Below, piece after piece: positions 15,993-24,630 of a stretch of DNA of 26,768 nucleotides (the first letter of the stretch is position 1; the number at the start of each line of letters is the position of its first letter). A program made the position numbers and the translations under genes. Source of the stretch: Sphingobacteriaceae bacterium UBA6709 (GTDB lineage: Bacteria; Bacteroidota; Bacteroidia; Sphingobacteriales; Sphingobacteriaceae). Location of the stretch: the NCBI GenBank assembly GCA_002454425.1, contig DKIV01000049.1, positions 1 to 26,768 of the forward strand, written 5' to 3'. The notes under the pieces were generated by a model. The model made no database searches. It was not told the DNA's origin and worked only from the letters and a program-made list of their open reading frames with translations.

Positions 15993-18900
15993 CTAATCAA
16001 GTGTAATATCCAGACCCAGACCTCTCAATTCATGTACTAATACATTGAATGATTCAGGCACCGAAGGCGTTGGCAGGTTTTCACCCTTAACAATCGCCTC
16101 GTAGGTTTTAGCACGGCCAACCACGTCATCGGATTTAACAGTGAGGATTTCTTGTAGAATGTTTGAAGCTCCGAAGGCCTCAAGCGCCCACACTTCCATT
16201 TCCCCGAAACGCTGCCCCCCGAATTGAGCTTTACCCCCTAGAGGCTGTTGCGTAATCAGTGAGTATGGACCGATAGAACGAGCGTGCATCTTATCGTCAA
16301 CCATGTGACCCAGTTTCAACATGTAGATGATACCTACGGTCGTTGGTTGGTCAAAGCGTTCGCCGGTAAGACCATTGTACAGATAAGTTCTACCAGATGC
16401 AGGAACATTTGCCTTAGCAACCCAGTCCTCTACCTCTTCGTGAGTTGCCCCATCAAAGATTGGCGTAGCGAACTTAAGTCCCAATTCCTTACCTGCCCAT
16501 CCAAGCACTGTTTCGTAAATCTGTCCAAGGTTCATACGTGAAGGTACCCCTAGTGGATTCAATACGATATCTACAGGAGTTCCATCATGTAGGAATGGCA
16601 TATCTTCATCACGCACAATACGGGCAACAATACCTTTATTTCCGTGACGACCCGCCATCTTATCCCCCACTTTCAGCTTACGCTTCTTAGCGATATAAAC
16701 CTTTGCCATCTGAACAATACCCGATGGAAGCTCATCACCCACGCTGATCGCGAATTTATCACGACGGTAAGCTCCAAACTCCTCGTTTAATCTGATATTG
16801 TAGTTATGAAGTAAAGCCTTGATCAGATCGTTCTTATCATCGTCTGTCGTCCACTTCAACGGATTAATATTTGCATAATCCAATTCAGTCAACATCTTCT
16901 GAGTAAACTTCGCTCCTTTTGGTACAAGCAGCTCCTTGTAAACGTTATACACTCCCTGAGAAGTCTTGCCATTTACAATGTTGAACAACTTATCAATTAA
17001 GCTTTCCTTCAGATGCTTTACGGCTCTGTCATGAGCATTATCAAGCTTTTCAAGCTGTGCTTTTTCCTCAGCCTTAGAAGTCTTCTTGGCACGGGAGAAC
17101 AACTTAGTATCAATAACAACACCGCTGATTGACGGAGGAGTCTTCAATGAAGCATCTTTCACGTCACCAGCCTTGTCACCAAAGATTGCTCTAAGTAGCT
17201 TTTCTTCCGGTGAAGGATCAGATTCTCCCTTAGGAGTGATCTTACCGATAAGAATATCGCCCTCTTTAACCTCAGCACCTACACGGATGATACCGTTAGC
17301 GTCAAGATCCTTAGTAGCTTCTTCAGATACGTTCGGAATATCTGCAGTAAGTTCCTCTTCACCACGTTTTGTATCACGTACTTCAAGTTCGAACTCTTCA
17401 ATGTGGAGCGACGTAAAGATATCCTGAGACACTACACGCTCAGAAATCACAATCGCATCCTCAAAGTTGTAACCCTGCCAAGGCATGAAGGCAACCTTCA
17501 TGTTACGTCCTAAAGCAAGTTCACCATCCTGCGTAGCATATCCTTCACATAGCACCTGACCTTTTTCAACACGCTGACCTCTGCGAACAATAGGCTTCAG
17601 GTTGATACAGGTACTCTGGTTGGTCTTCTTAAACTTGATCAGGTTATATGCTCTGATTTCGCCTTCAAAAGATACCATGCGCTCGTCATCAGTACGGTCG
17701 TACTTAATACGGATCTCATTAGCATCTACGTAATCAACAACACCATTTCCCTCTGCATTGATCAACGTACGGGAGTCGCGTGCTACGCGGCCTTCCAAAC
17801 CTGTACCAACGATAGGAGCTTCCGGACGTAACAATGGTACGGCCTGACGTTGCATGTTCGAACCCATCAGGGCACGGTTAGCATCATCATGCTCAAGGAA
17901 CGGAATTAACGATGCCGCGATCGAAGTAATCTGGTTTGGAGCAACGTCCATCAGATCGAGTCTCTCCGGCTCAATTACCGGGAAGTCACCTTCGAAACGG
18001 GCTTTTACCTTAGGCGTTTCAAAATTACCCTTATCATCGTAATGGGCATTCGCCTGAGCAATGGTTTTTCCATCCTCATCTTCTGCCGACAGATAGATAA
18101 CCGGTTCTTCTACCACCACACGACCATCTTCAACACGACGATACGGTGTTTCGATAAATCCGAGGTTATTGATCTTCGCATGCACACATAGTGACGAAAT
18201 CAAACCAATGTTCGGACCTTCCGGTGTTTCAATGGTACACAGACGACCATAGTGGGTATAGTGAACGTCACGCACCTCGAAACCTGCGCGCTCTCTGGAG
18301 AGACCACCGGGACCAAGGGCAGACAACCTTCTCTTATGCGTAATCTCGGCAAGTGGATTCGTTTGATCCATAAACTGAGATAGCTGGTTGGTACCAAAGA
18401 ATGAGTTGATAACAGAAGATAACGTACGCGCGTTGATCAAATCTGTTGGCGTAAACACTTCGTTATCGCGAATGTTCATACGCTCACGGATAGTTCTTGC
18501 CATTCTGGCCAAACCAACTCCGAACTGAGCGTACAACTGCTCTCCTACGGTACGAACGCGACGATTCGACAAGTGGTCGATATCATCCACTTCCGCCTTT
18601 GAGTTAATAAGCTTAATCAAGTACTTAACGATGGCGATAATATCATCCTTGGTAAGTACCTTGATGTCTTCTGAAGTTGACAACTTAAGCTTTCTGTTAA
18701 TACGGTAACGACCTACATCACCCAGATCGTAACGCTTATCAGAGAAGAACAAACGATCGATAATACCGCGCGCGGTTTCCTCATCTGGTGGTTCAGCATT
18801 ACGTAACTGACGATAGATATGCTCTACCGCTTCTTTCTCTGAATTGGAAGTGTCCTTTTGCAGAGTGTTATATATGATTGAGTAATCGGCATTGTTAGAC

Positions 18901-19799
18901 GCATCTTCCTTTGTAAGGATAACGCTCTTCACGTTAGCGTCCATGATCATGTCGATGTGATCATCTTCAAGAATAGTCTCACGCTCGAGGATGATCTCGT
19001 TACGGTCAATTGAAACAACTTCACCAGTATCCTCATCCACGAAATCCTCTACCCATTTCTTAAGTACTCTGGCAGCAAGCTTTCTGCCTACATACTTTTT
19101 AAGACCGGTTTTAGTAACTTTCACCTCGTCGGCAAGCTCAAAAAGTTCAAGGATGTCCTTGTCTGAGTCATAACCGATAGCACGAAGCAAGGTAGTAACC
19201 GGGAATTTCTTCTTACGATCGATATAAGCATACATCACGTTGTTCACGTCGGTAGCGAACTCGATCCACGAACCTTTAAAAGGAATTACACGCGCTGAAT
19301 AAAGTTTTGTACCATTGGTATGACGGCTCTGACCGAAGAATACACCCGGAGATCTGTGCAGCTGCGATACAATAACACGCTCGGCTCCGTTAATTACGAA
19401 GGTACCCTTAGGTGTCATGTAGGGAATTGTTCCCAGATATACATCCTGAACGATGGTTTCAAAGTCCTCATGCTCCTCATCATTACATGACAGACGAAGC
19501 TTTGCCTTTAAAGGAACGCTATAGGTTAAACCACGCTCAATACATTCCTGTATATCATATCGTGGCGGATCAATAAAATAATCAAGAAACTCCAGTACGA
19601 AAATGTTTCTTGAGTCAGAGATTGGGAAGTTTTCAGAAAAAACCTTAAACAAACCTTCCTGGTGCCGGTTGTCAGAGGTTGTTTCCAGTTGAAAGAACTC
19701 CCTGAAAGATTGCAATTGCACATCCAGGAAATCGGGATAATCGATCACATGCTTGCTGGTTGCAAAATTTACTCTTTCGCTTTGATTTCTGTTTGCCAA
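15993..19799 (-). CDS. rpoB: DNA-directed RNA polymerase subunit beta
   Basis: Catalytic beta subunit of RNA polymerase. The 1268-residue length is typical of Bacteroidota. Conserved blocks include GTFVINGAERVIVSQLHRSPGV-type fork residues near 125, the rifampicin pocket around residues 475-510 and the C-terminal GGKAQFGGQRFGEMEVWALE near 1200. In the rifampicin pocket, LSQFMDQTNP and THKRRLSALGPGG keep the Asp, His and Ser corresponding to E. coli 516, 526 and 531, so the usual resistance changes are absent. It lies downstream of rplL with a 10-bp hairpin between them, and upstream of rpoC. Start at 19799 follows an A/T-rich leader. Confidence 0.98.
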   Translation of the reverse strand: MANRNQSERVNFATSKHVIDYPDFLDVQLQSFREFFQLETTSDNRHQEGLFKVFSENFPISDSRNIFVLEFLDYFIDPPRYDIQECIERGLTYSVPLKAKLRLSCNDEEHEDFETIVQDVYLGTIPYMTPKGTFVINGAERVIVSQLHRSPGVFFGQSRHTNGTKLYSARVIPFKGSWIEFATDVNNVMYAYIDRKKKFPVTTLLRAIGYDSDKDILELFELADEVKVTKTGLKKYVGRKLAARVLKKWVEDFVDEDTGEVVSIDRNEIILERETILEDDHIDMIMDANVKSVILTKEDASNNADYSIIYNTLQKDTSNSEKEAVEHIYRQLRNAEPPDEETARGIIDRLFFSDKRYDLGDVGRYRINRKLKLSTSEDIKVLTKDDIIAIVKYLIKLINSKAEVDDIDHLSNRRVRTVGEQLYAQFGVGLARMARTIRERMNIRDNEVFTPTDLINARTLSSVINSFFGTNQLSQFMDQTNPLAEITHKRRLSALGPGGLSRERAGFEVRDVHYTHYGRLCTIETPEGPNIGLISSLCVHAKINNLGFIETPYRRVEDGRVVVEEPVIYLSAEDEDGKTIAQANAHYDDKGNFETPKVKARFEGDFPVIEPERLDLMDVAPNQITSIAASLIPFLEHDDANRALMGSNMQRQAVPLLRPEAPIVGTGLEGRVARDSRTLINAEGNGVVDYVDANEIRIKYDRTDDERMVSFEGEIRAYNLIKFKKTNQSTCINLKPIVRRGQRVEKGQVLCEGYATQDGELALGRNMKVAFMPWQGYNFEDAIVISERVVSQDIFTSLHIEEFELEVRDTKRGEEELTADIPNVSEEATKDLDANGIIRVGAEVKEGDILIGKITPKGESDPSPEEKLLRAIFGDKAGDVKDASLKTPPSISGVVIDTKLFSRAKKTSKAEEKAQLEKLDNAHDRAVKHLKESLIDKLFNIVNGKTSQGVYNVYKELLVPKGAKFTQKMLTELDYANINPLKWTTDDDKNDLIKALLHNYNIRLNEEFGAYRRDKFAISVGDELPSGIVQMAKVYIAKKRKLKVGDKMAGRHGNKGIVARIVRDEDMPFLHDGTPVDIVLNPLGVPSRMNLGQIYETVLGWAGKELGLKFATPIFDGATHEEVEDWVAKANVPASGRTYLYNGLTGERFDQPTTVGIIYMLKLGHMVDDKMHARSIGPYSLITQQPLGGKAQFGGQRFGEMEVWALEAFGASNILQEILTVKSDDVVGRAKTYEAIVKGENLPTPSVPESFNVLVHELRGLGLDITLD

Positions 19800-19894
19800 T
19801 GGATTAAGATTTTAGTTTATAATAAACTGTGACTTATATGGAATCTTCCCAATCTTGTAAGTCTAACAATGATGGGTGGAATACAAACAACAAT

Positions 19895-19918
19895 AGACCC
19901 CGGTGAAAACCGGAGTCT
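19895..19918 (-). other. Hairpin between rplL and rpoB (candidate attenuator)
   Basis: On the minus strand AGACTCCGGT and ACCGGGGTCT form a 10-bp stem with one T-G pair and a 4-base loop. The following bases, ATTGTTGTTTG, are T-rich without a clean run, so termination would be partial. In E. coli the same junction holds an attenuator and an RNase III site that set the ratio of L7/L12 to RNA polymerase; the equivalence here is inference. Confidence 0.6.
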
Positions 19919-19945
19919 AAAATAGTATTTTATCGGAGGAAGAGC

Positions 19946-20323
19946 TTATTTGATCTCAACAACAGCTCCTGCTTCTTCTAATGCTTTCTTAAGAGCTTCT
20001 GCTTCGTCTTTAGCTACTCCTGTCTTAAGTTCTTTAGGAGCGCCGTCTACTAAGTCTTTAGCTTCTTTAAGACCAACACCAGTTAAGTCTTTTACTAATT
20101 TAACAACAGCTAACTTCTGACCACCAGCTTCTTTAAGGATTACGTCGAAAGCTGTTTTTTCTTCTGCAGCAGCAGGTGCATCACCACCAGCAGGAGCAGC
20201 AACAGCTACAGCTGCAGCAGCAGGTTCAATTCCATACTCATCTTTTAAGATCTGAGCTAATTCGTTAACTTCTTTAACTGTTAAGTTTACCAACTGTTCA
20301 GCAAACGCTTTTAAATCTGCCAT
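19946..20323 (-). CDS. rplL: 50S ribosomal protein L7/L12
   Basis: Stalk protein of the large ribosomal subunit, present in several copies, that recruits and activates the translational GTPases. The 125-residue product has the N-terminal dimerisation helices (AFAEQLVNLTVKEVNELAQIL), an Ala/Gly/Pro-rich hinge (about 35-55) and the globular C-terminal domain with KLAVVKLVKDLTGVGLKEAK and VEIK at the end. It follows rplJ after 60 bases and precedes the attenuator-like hairpin before rpoB. Confidence 0.98.
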   Translation of the reverse strand: MADLKAFAEQLVNLTVKEVNELAQILKDEYGIEPAAAAVAVAAPAGGDAPAAAEEKTAFDVILKEAGGQKLAVVKLVKDLTGVGLKEAKDLVDGAPKELKTGVAKDEAEALKKALEEAGAVVEIK

Positions 20324-20383
20324 TTTATTTAAATTTTAAAATCTAATACTAATTTAATTGACTGAGCTTTAAGGTGCCCGGTC

Positions 20384-20902
20384 TTAACCTCTTTCCTGTA
20401 ATGTTTTAACAATTCCCGCAAGCTTGTTACCGCCAGACTGTAGGCCTGAAATAACGTTCTTGGCAGGAGACTGAAGCAATCCGATGATATCGCCGATAAG
20501 CTCTTCTCTTGATTTAAGGCTTACTAACGCATCTAACTGCTTATCACCAACGAATACCGCTGAATCAATGTACGCACCTTTTAAAAGGGGCTTTTCACCT
20601 GTCTTTCTAAGTTCTTTGATGATCTTCGCAGGAGCGTTAGCTACTGTTGTAAATAAGATCGTTGAAGAACCTTTAAGAACATCATTAAACTCAGGTACTT
20701 CTACTCCCGCAGCCTCTAAAGCTTTACGGATTAATGAGTTTTTAGCAACCTGTAGCGTGATGCCTTGTTCGAAGAACTTACGGCGAATTGCACTAACCTT
20801 AGCAACGGTAAGATTCGCAGTGTCGGTAATGTAGAAATTCCCGTACTCTTTGATCTGTTCAGTAAGGGATTGAACAATCTCTTGTTTTTCTTCTCTTGTC
20901 AT
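20384..20902 (-). CDS. rplJ: 50S ribosomal protein L10
   Basis: Stalk base protein that anchors L7/L12 dimers to 23S rRNA. The 172-residue product shows the family start (MTREEKQEIVQSLTEQI), NFYITDTANLTVAKVSAIRR, KNSLIRKALE, and a C-terminal helical stretch for L7/L12 binding. The ATG is only two bases after the rplA stop, so there is no intergenic leader in which an L10-binding control element could sit, unlike in many bacteria where L10 regulates rplJ-rplL. If such control exists here, its site must lie within the rplA coding region. Confidence 0.97.
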   Translation of the reverse strand: MTREEKQEIVQSLTEQIKEYGNFYITDTANLTVAKVSAIRRKFFEQGITLQVAKNSLIRKALEAAGVEVPEFNDVLKGSSTILFTTVANAPAKIIKELRKTGEKPLLKGAYIDSAVFVGDKQLDALVSLKSREELIGDIIGLLQSPAKNVISGLQSGGNKLAGIVKTLQERG

Positions 20903-20904
20903 GA

Positions 20905-21603
20905 TTAGATCCCCGCTACTGTTTTAGTTTCAATTTCGATTCCGGGAGACATAGTTGAAGAGAGATGGATACTCTTGAAATATGTTCCTTTTGCTGCTGA
21001 TGGCTTTAATCTTGAAATTGTCTGAAGTACTTCCAGCGCATTTTCGTAGATTTTATCAGCAGGGAAAGATGCTTTGCCTATAGAAGTATGAATGATACCG
21101 GTTTTGTCAACCTTGAAATCAATCTTACCAGCCTTAACCTCTGTTACCGCTTTACCTACGTCAGTAGTTACAGTACCAGATTTAGGGTTTGGCATCAGGT
21201 TACGTGGACCCAGGATACGACCTAAGCGACCAACCTTCGCCATAACACTTGGCATGGTGATGATGATATCAATATCCGTCCATCCACCTTCAATTTTGGT
21301 AATATACTCGTCCAAACCTACAAAGTCTGCACCTGCTGCCTTAGCTTCCTCTTCCTTATCTGGAGTTACAAGAGCTAATACGCGTACAGTCTTTCCAGTT
21401 CCGTGAGGAAGAGTCGCAATACCACGAACCATCTGATTTGCCTTACGCGGATCTACGCCTAAACGTACATCGATGTCTACTGACGCATCAAACTTGGTCA
21501 ACGTGATCTCCTTTACAAGCGCTGACGCCTCTTGTAAAGAATATGCCTTGCCCGCCTCAATTTTGGAGAGTGCCTTTTTCTGATTTTTTGATAATCTAGC
21601 CAC
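20905..21603 (-). CDS. rplA: 50S ribosomal protein L1
   Basis: Protein of the L1 stalk, which moves with exit-site tRNA during translocation; in several bacteria it also represses its own operon by binding mRNA. The 232-residue product contains FDASVDIDVRLGVDPRKANQ, GTGKTVRVLAL, and the RNA-binding signature GRLGRILGPRNLMPNPKSGT. The gene follows rplK after 20 bases and abuts rplJ. Its start is preceded by TTAATTAA-type A/T-rich sequence rather than a Shine-Dalgarno site. Confidence 0.98.
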   Translation of the reverse strand: MARLSKNQKKALSKIEAGKAYSLQEASALVKEITLTKFDASVDIDVRLGVDPRKANQMVRGIATLPHGTGKTVRVLALVTPDKEEEAKAAGADFVGLDEYITKIEGGWTDIDIIITMPSVMAKVGRLGRILGPRNLMPNPKSGTVTTDVGKAVTEVKAGKIDFKVDKTGIIHTSIGKASFPADKIYENALEVLQTISRLKPSAAKGTYFKSIHLSSTMSPGIEIETKTVAGI

Positions 21604-21623
21604 TTCTTAACTGATTTAATTAA

Positions 21624-22067
21624 TTAACTGTTCCAGGGAGCGTTACCATTTACGGTAATTCCCATACTACGTGCTGTACCAGCTACCATTTTCATGGCAG
21701 ACTCTACAGTAAATGCATTTAAGTCTGGCATTTTATCCTTCGCGATGTTCTCAACCTGTTCCCAGGTTACAGAAGCTACCTTCTTACGGTTAGGCTCTGC
21801 TGAACCACTCTTAATTCCTGTTGCTTCCAATAATTGGATTGCTACTGGAGGAGTTTTAATGATAAAATCAAAAGACTTATCAGCATACACTGTAATTACA
21901 ACAGGCAATACTTTACCTGGCTTATCTTGGGTACGCGCGTTGAACTGCTTGCAAAATTCCATGATATTCACACCTTTAGCACCTAATGCAGGTCCTACCG
22001 GAGGAGATGGATTAGCAGCGCCACCCTTGATCTGTAATTTTACTAACGCACTGACTTCTTTTGCCAT
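21624..22067 (-). CDS. rplK: 50S ribosomal protein L11
   Basis: Protein of the GTPase-associated centre; it is also needed for RelA-type stringent signalling where that pathway operates. The 147-residue product begins KEVSALVKLQIKGGAANPSP with the proline-rich PPVGPALGAKGVNIMEFC segment, and ends with the 23S rRNA-binding C-terminal domain including KMVAGTARSMGITV. It is the first of the four ribosomal protein genes, separated from nusG by 163 bases that hold a strong hairpin. Confidence 0.98.
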   Translation of the reverse strand: MAKEVSALVKLQIKGGAANPSPPVGPALGAKGVNIMEFCKQFNARTQDKPGKVLPVVITVYADKSFDFIIKTPPVAIQLLEATGIKSGSAEPNRKKVASVTWEQVENIAKDKMPDLNAFTVESAMKMVAGTARSMGITVNGNAPWNS

Positions 22068-22140
22068 TTTGTTTTGTTTATTTAATACTCAATGTTAGTA
22101 AGATGGAAGCTAAGTAACATTTAAGATCTTTATATATGTT

Positions 22141-22176
22141 AAAATCAAGACACCCACTTAAGGACATCTTGATTTT
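22141..22176 (-). other. Hairpin between nusG and rplK
   Basis: AAAATCAAGA (22141-22150) and TCTTGATTTT (22167-22176) form a perfect 10-bp stem; TGTCC and GGGTG inside can add further C-G and G-U pairs. On the minus strand the 3' arm ends in TTTT and is followed by AACATATATAAAG. It could partly terminate transcription from secE-nusG and so separate that unit from rplK. No promoter match for rplK was found in the remaining intergenic bases. Confidence 0.55.
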
Positions 22177-22230
22177 GTATATTTTACTTGTTTTAGTATT
22201 TAAAAGCGGATGCAAAGATAAGAATATTTT

Positions 22231-22773
22231 TTATTCTTTTTCAACTTGCATATAATTTAATTCAAGAGGCGTCTTTCTTCCGAAGATTTTCACCATTACC
22301 TTCAGCTTCTTCTTCTCTTCATTCACTTCTTCAACCACTCCTGTGAAGCCATTAAAAGGCCCGTCCATTACTTTTACGTTCTCGCCTACATAATAAGGAA
22401 CATTCATCACTTCGCTCTGTAAGCTCATCTCGTCAACCTTACCTAAGATACGGTTAACTTCTGATGGTCTCAGAGGCACGGCTACACCACCCTTATCACC
22501 TAAAAATCCGATAACGCTATTAACGTTCTTAATGATGTGCTCTAACTCTCCGTCAAGGGCCGCTTCAATAAGTACATAACCTGGATAGTAGTTACGTTCT
22601 TTAGCAATCTTCTTGCCATCGCGCATTTGGTATACGCGTTCCATTGGGATCAATACCTGAGGCAGTAAGTGGGTAATACCTAAACGGCTAACTTCAGATT
22701 CAATATACTGCTTAACCTTCTTTTCTTTACCACTAACCGCTCTTACTACGTACCATTTCAGTTGTTCACTCAT
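22231..22773 (-). CDS. nusG: Transcription termination/antitermination protein NusG
   Basis: Binds the RNA polymerase clamp and modulates pausing, termination and coupling to ribosomes. With the start at 22773 the product is 180 residues: an N-terminal NGN domain beginning QLKWYVVRAVSGKEKKVKQY and a C-terminal KOW domain with VKVMDGPFNGFTGVVEEVN. The open frame extends to an ATG at 22800, but the nine extra residues (MLKIERVKT) lie ahead of the conserved domain and would shrink the gap after secE to below zero, so the internal ATG is preferred. It is cotranscribed with secE, 19 bases upstream. Confidence 0.95.
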   Translation of the reverse strand: MSEQLKWYVVRAVSGKEKKVKQYIESEVSRLGITHLLPQVLIPMERVYQMRDGKKIAKERNYYPGYVLIEAALDGELEHIIKNVNSVIGFLGDKGGVAVPLRPSEVNRILGKVDEMSLQSEVMNVPYYVGENVKVMDGPFNGFTGVVEEVNEEKKKLKVMVKIFGRKTPLELNYMQVEKE

Positions 22774-22792
22774 CGTCTTGACTCTCTCTATT

Positions 22793-22987
22793 TTAAGCAA
22801 CTGATCTGTAGAAGAATTTTAAAAGATTGCCGGCAGACTCATCCATCAAAAGAATCAACAACGCAATGATAACTGAAGCTACCAGAACGATAACCGCAGA
22901 ATTTTGCAATTCACTCCAAGTAGGCCATGATACCCGATGGAGCATTTCATCATATGATTCTTTTATAAATTCAACTACGTTAGCCAT
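22793..22987 (-). CDS. secE: Preprotein translocase subunit SecE
   Basis: Small essential subunit of the SecYEG channel in the cytoplasmic membrane. The 64-residue product has the amphipathic helix (FIKESYDEMLHRVSWPTWSE), with the hallmark VSWPTW, followed by a single hydrophobic span (AVIVLVASVIIALLILLM) and a short tail. A longer frame starting at 23005 would run into the tRNA-Trp gene, so the ATG at 22987 is chosen; it fits the usual size. The tRNA-Trp gene ends 15 bases upstream, so SecE is translated from RNA freed by tRNA 3' processing if the two are cotranscribed. Confidence 0.95.
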   Translation of the reverse strand: MANVVEFIKESYDEMLHRVSWPTWSELQNSAVIVLVASVIIALLILLMDESAGNLLKFFYRSVA

Positions 22988-23002
22988 ATTTGCAAACTTT
23001 TG

Positions 23003-23073
23003 CACGGGTACAAGGATTCGAACCCTGATCGAAGGTTTTGGAGACCTCTATTCTACCATTGAACTATACCCGT
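23003..23073 (-). tRNA. tRNA-Trp (anticodon CCA)
   Basis: Acceptor ACGGGTA pairs with TACCCGT; the discriminator is G. The anticodon stem GAGGT / ACCTT encloses CTCCAAA with anticodon CCA. The T-arm has GTTCGAATC. The gene has no encoded CCA: the base after the discriminator is C, then A. It lies between tuf and secE, a conserved position. Confidence 0.95.
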
Positions 23074-23087
23074 GTTCTGAGGATTTT

Positions 23088-23120
23088 AAGATGATGTCCG
23101 CGAGATACGGACATCATCTT
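23088..23120 (-). other. 13-bp hairpin between tuf and tRNA-Trp
   Basis: AAGATGATGTCCG (23088-23100) and CGGACATCATCTT (23108-23120) are perfectly complementary around a 7-base loop. In the direction of transcription (minus) the stem is followed by AAAATCC, not by T, so it is a poor intrinsic terminator in that sense; the T-rich side faces the plus strand. An RNase III-type cut or 3' protection of the tuf mRNA would fit. It begins 33 bases after the tuf stop and ends 14 bases before the tRNA. Confidence 0.7.
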
Positions 23121-23152
23121 TATTTTTAAATCGATCCCTGAGGATCAGATTC

Positions 23153-24340
23153 TTAGTTTAAGATTTCAGTTACCTGACCGGCACCTACTGTTCTACCACC
23201 TTCACGGATAGCGAAACGTAAACCTTTTTCCATCGCGATTGCGTTGATAAGCTTTACAGTGATAGTAACGTTGTCACCAGGCATAACCATTTCTACACCT
23301 TCAGCAAGTGAAATTTCACCTGTTACGTCTGTAGTACGGAAATAGAACTGAGGACGGTATTTGTTGAAGAATGGAGTGTGACGACCACCTTCTGCTTTTG
23401 ACAACACGTAAACCTCTGCTTTGAAATCAGTGTGAGGAGTTACAGAACCTGGTTTACAGATAACCATACCACGACGGATATCAGTTTTCTCAATACCACG
23501 TAACAATAAACCTACGTTGTCACCTGCTTCACCTCTATCAAGGATCTTACGGAACATCTCAACACCTGTAACAGTTGATTTCAGGTTTTCAGCACCCATA
23601 CCAAGGATTTCTACTGGCTCTCCAGAGTTGATAACACCTCTTTCGATACGACCTGTAGCTACTGTACCACGACCAGTGATAGAGAATACGTCTTCAACAG
23701 GCATCAAGAAAGGAAGATCTGTCAAACGTGGAGGAATTGGAATGTAAGAATCTACAGCCGCCATTAATTCCATGATCTTTTCTACCCACTGACCTTCGCC
23801 GTTAAGACCACCTAAAGCTGATCCGCGAATTACAGGAATGTCATCACCAGGGAATTCATAGAATGATAATAACTCACGAATTTCCATTTCTACAAGGTCT
23901 AACAATTCTGGATCGTCAACCATGTCAACTTTGTTCATGAATACTACAAGCGCTGGTACACCTACCTGACGTGCTAACAGGATGTGCTCGCGAGTCTGTG
24001 GCATTGGACCATCAGTAGAAGCAACTACCAGGATAGCTCCGTCCATCTGAGCAGCACCAGTTACCATGTTCTTCACATAGTCGGCGTGTCCCGGACAGTC
24101 TACGTGTGCGTAGTGACGGTTTGCAGTAGAATACTCTACGTGCGCTGTATTGATGGTAATACCTCTTTCTTTTTCTTCAGGCGCAGAGTCAATTGAATCG
24201 AATGAGCGAGCCTCAGATAAACCAGCATCAGCCAAAACTTTAGTGATAGCTGCTGTAAGAGTAGTTTTACCGTGGTCAACGTGACCGATTGTACCGATGT
24301 TTAAGTGCGGCTTACTGCGGTCAAATTTTTCTTTTGCCAT
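23153..24340 (-). CDS. tuf: Elongation factor Tu
   Basis: GTPase that delivers aminoacyl-tRNA to the ribosome. The 395-residue product has all G motifs: GHVDHGKT (19-26), the switch I region RGITINTAHVEY, DCPGHADY, NKVDMVDD and SALGG, followed by the two beta-barrel domains ending in AGQVTEILN. It lies between tRNA-Thr(GGT) and tRNA-Trp, a tRNA-tuf-tRNA-secE arrangement seen in many bacteria. Only one tuf copy is visible in this window; no fusA or str operon is here. Confidence 0.98.
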   Translation of the reverse strand: MAKEKFDRSKPHLNIGTIGHVDHGKTTLTAAITKVLADAGLSEARSFDSIDSAPEEKERGITINTAHVEYSTANRHYAHVDCPGHADYVKNMVTGAAQMDGAILVVASTDGPMPQTREHILLARQVGVPALVVFMNKVDMVDDPELLDLVEMEIRELLSFYEFPGDDIPVIRGSALGGLNGEGQWVEKIMELMAAVDSYIPIPPRLTDLPFLMPVEDVFSITGRGTVATGRIERGVINSGEPVEILGMGAENLKSTVTGVEMFRKILDRGEAGDNVGLLLRGIEKTDIRRGMVICKPGSVTPHTDFKAEVYVLSKAEGGRHTPFFNKYRPQFYFRTTDVTGEISLAEGVEMVMPGDNVTITVKLINAIAMEKGLRFAIREGGRTVGAGQVTEILN

Positions 24341-24392
24341 GTTTTTATACTTATTAGTAGGTTATTATTTTTATTTGAATTTACCTTCCCTG

Positions 24393-24464
<72 letters not shown>

Positions 24465-24557
24465 TGATACGTCCTCTGTACGTTCGATCAGTTTATGCAA
24501 GGCCTCCCATAGTTCCGGAGAAAGACATTCTACACATCGAATACTTTTCTCACGAAA

Positions 24558-24584
24558 CAAAGTACCCACAAAAAAAAACTGCAA
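24558..24584 (-). promoter_or_regulatory. Possible internal promoter for tRNA-Thr(GGT)-tuf
   Basis: On the minus strand TTG (24582-24584) and TACTTTG (24558-24564) are 17 bases apart. The second box is one base shorter than the TAnnTTTG consensus, so this is a variant at best. It lies in the 166-base gap between tRNA-Gly and tRNA-Thr(GGT), the longest gap in the tRNA cluster. Confidence 0.3.
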
Positions 24585-24630
24585 TCGACAGAAAGCCGGT
24601 TGCTTAGTTTCTTTGTTTTGATTTCTTCTG

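Noticed and set aside
18350..18420. Rifampicin-resistance change in rpoB
   Set aside because: The Asp, His and Ser at the main resistance positions are all wild type.
21694..22098. Plus-strand open frame of 134 codons opposite rplK
   Set aside because: Shadow frame; the opposite strand is unmistakably L11.
22774..22800. Upstream ATG giving a 189-residue NusG
   Set aside because: It would overlap secE, and the extra residues are outside the conserved NGN domain.
22988..23005. Upstream ATG giving a 70-residue SecE
   Set aside because: It would overlap the 3' end of tRNA-Trp; the ATG at 22987 gives the usual length.
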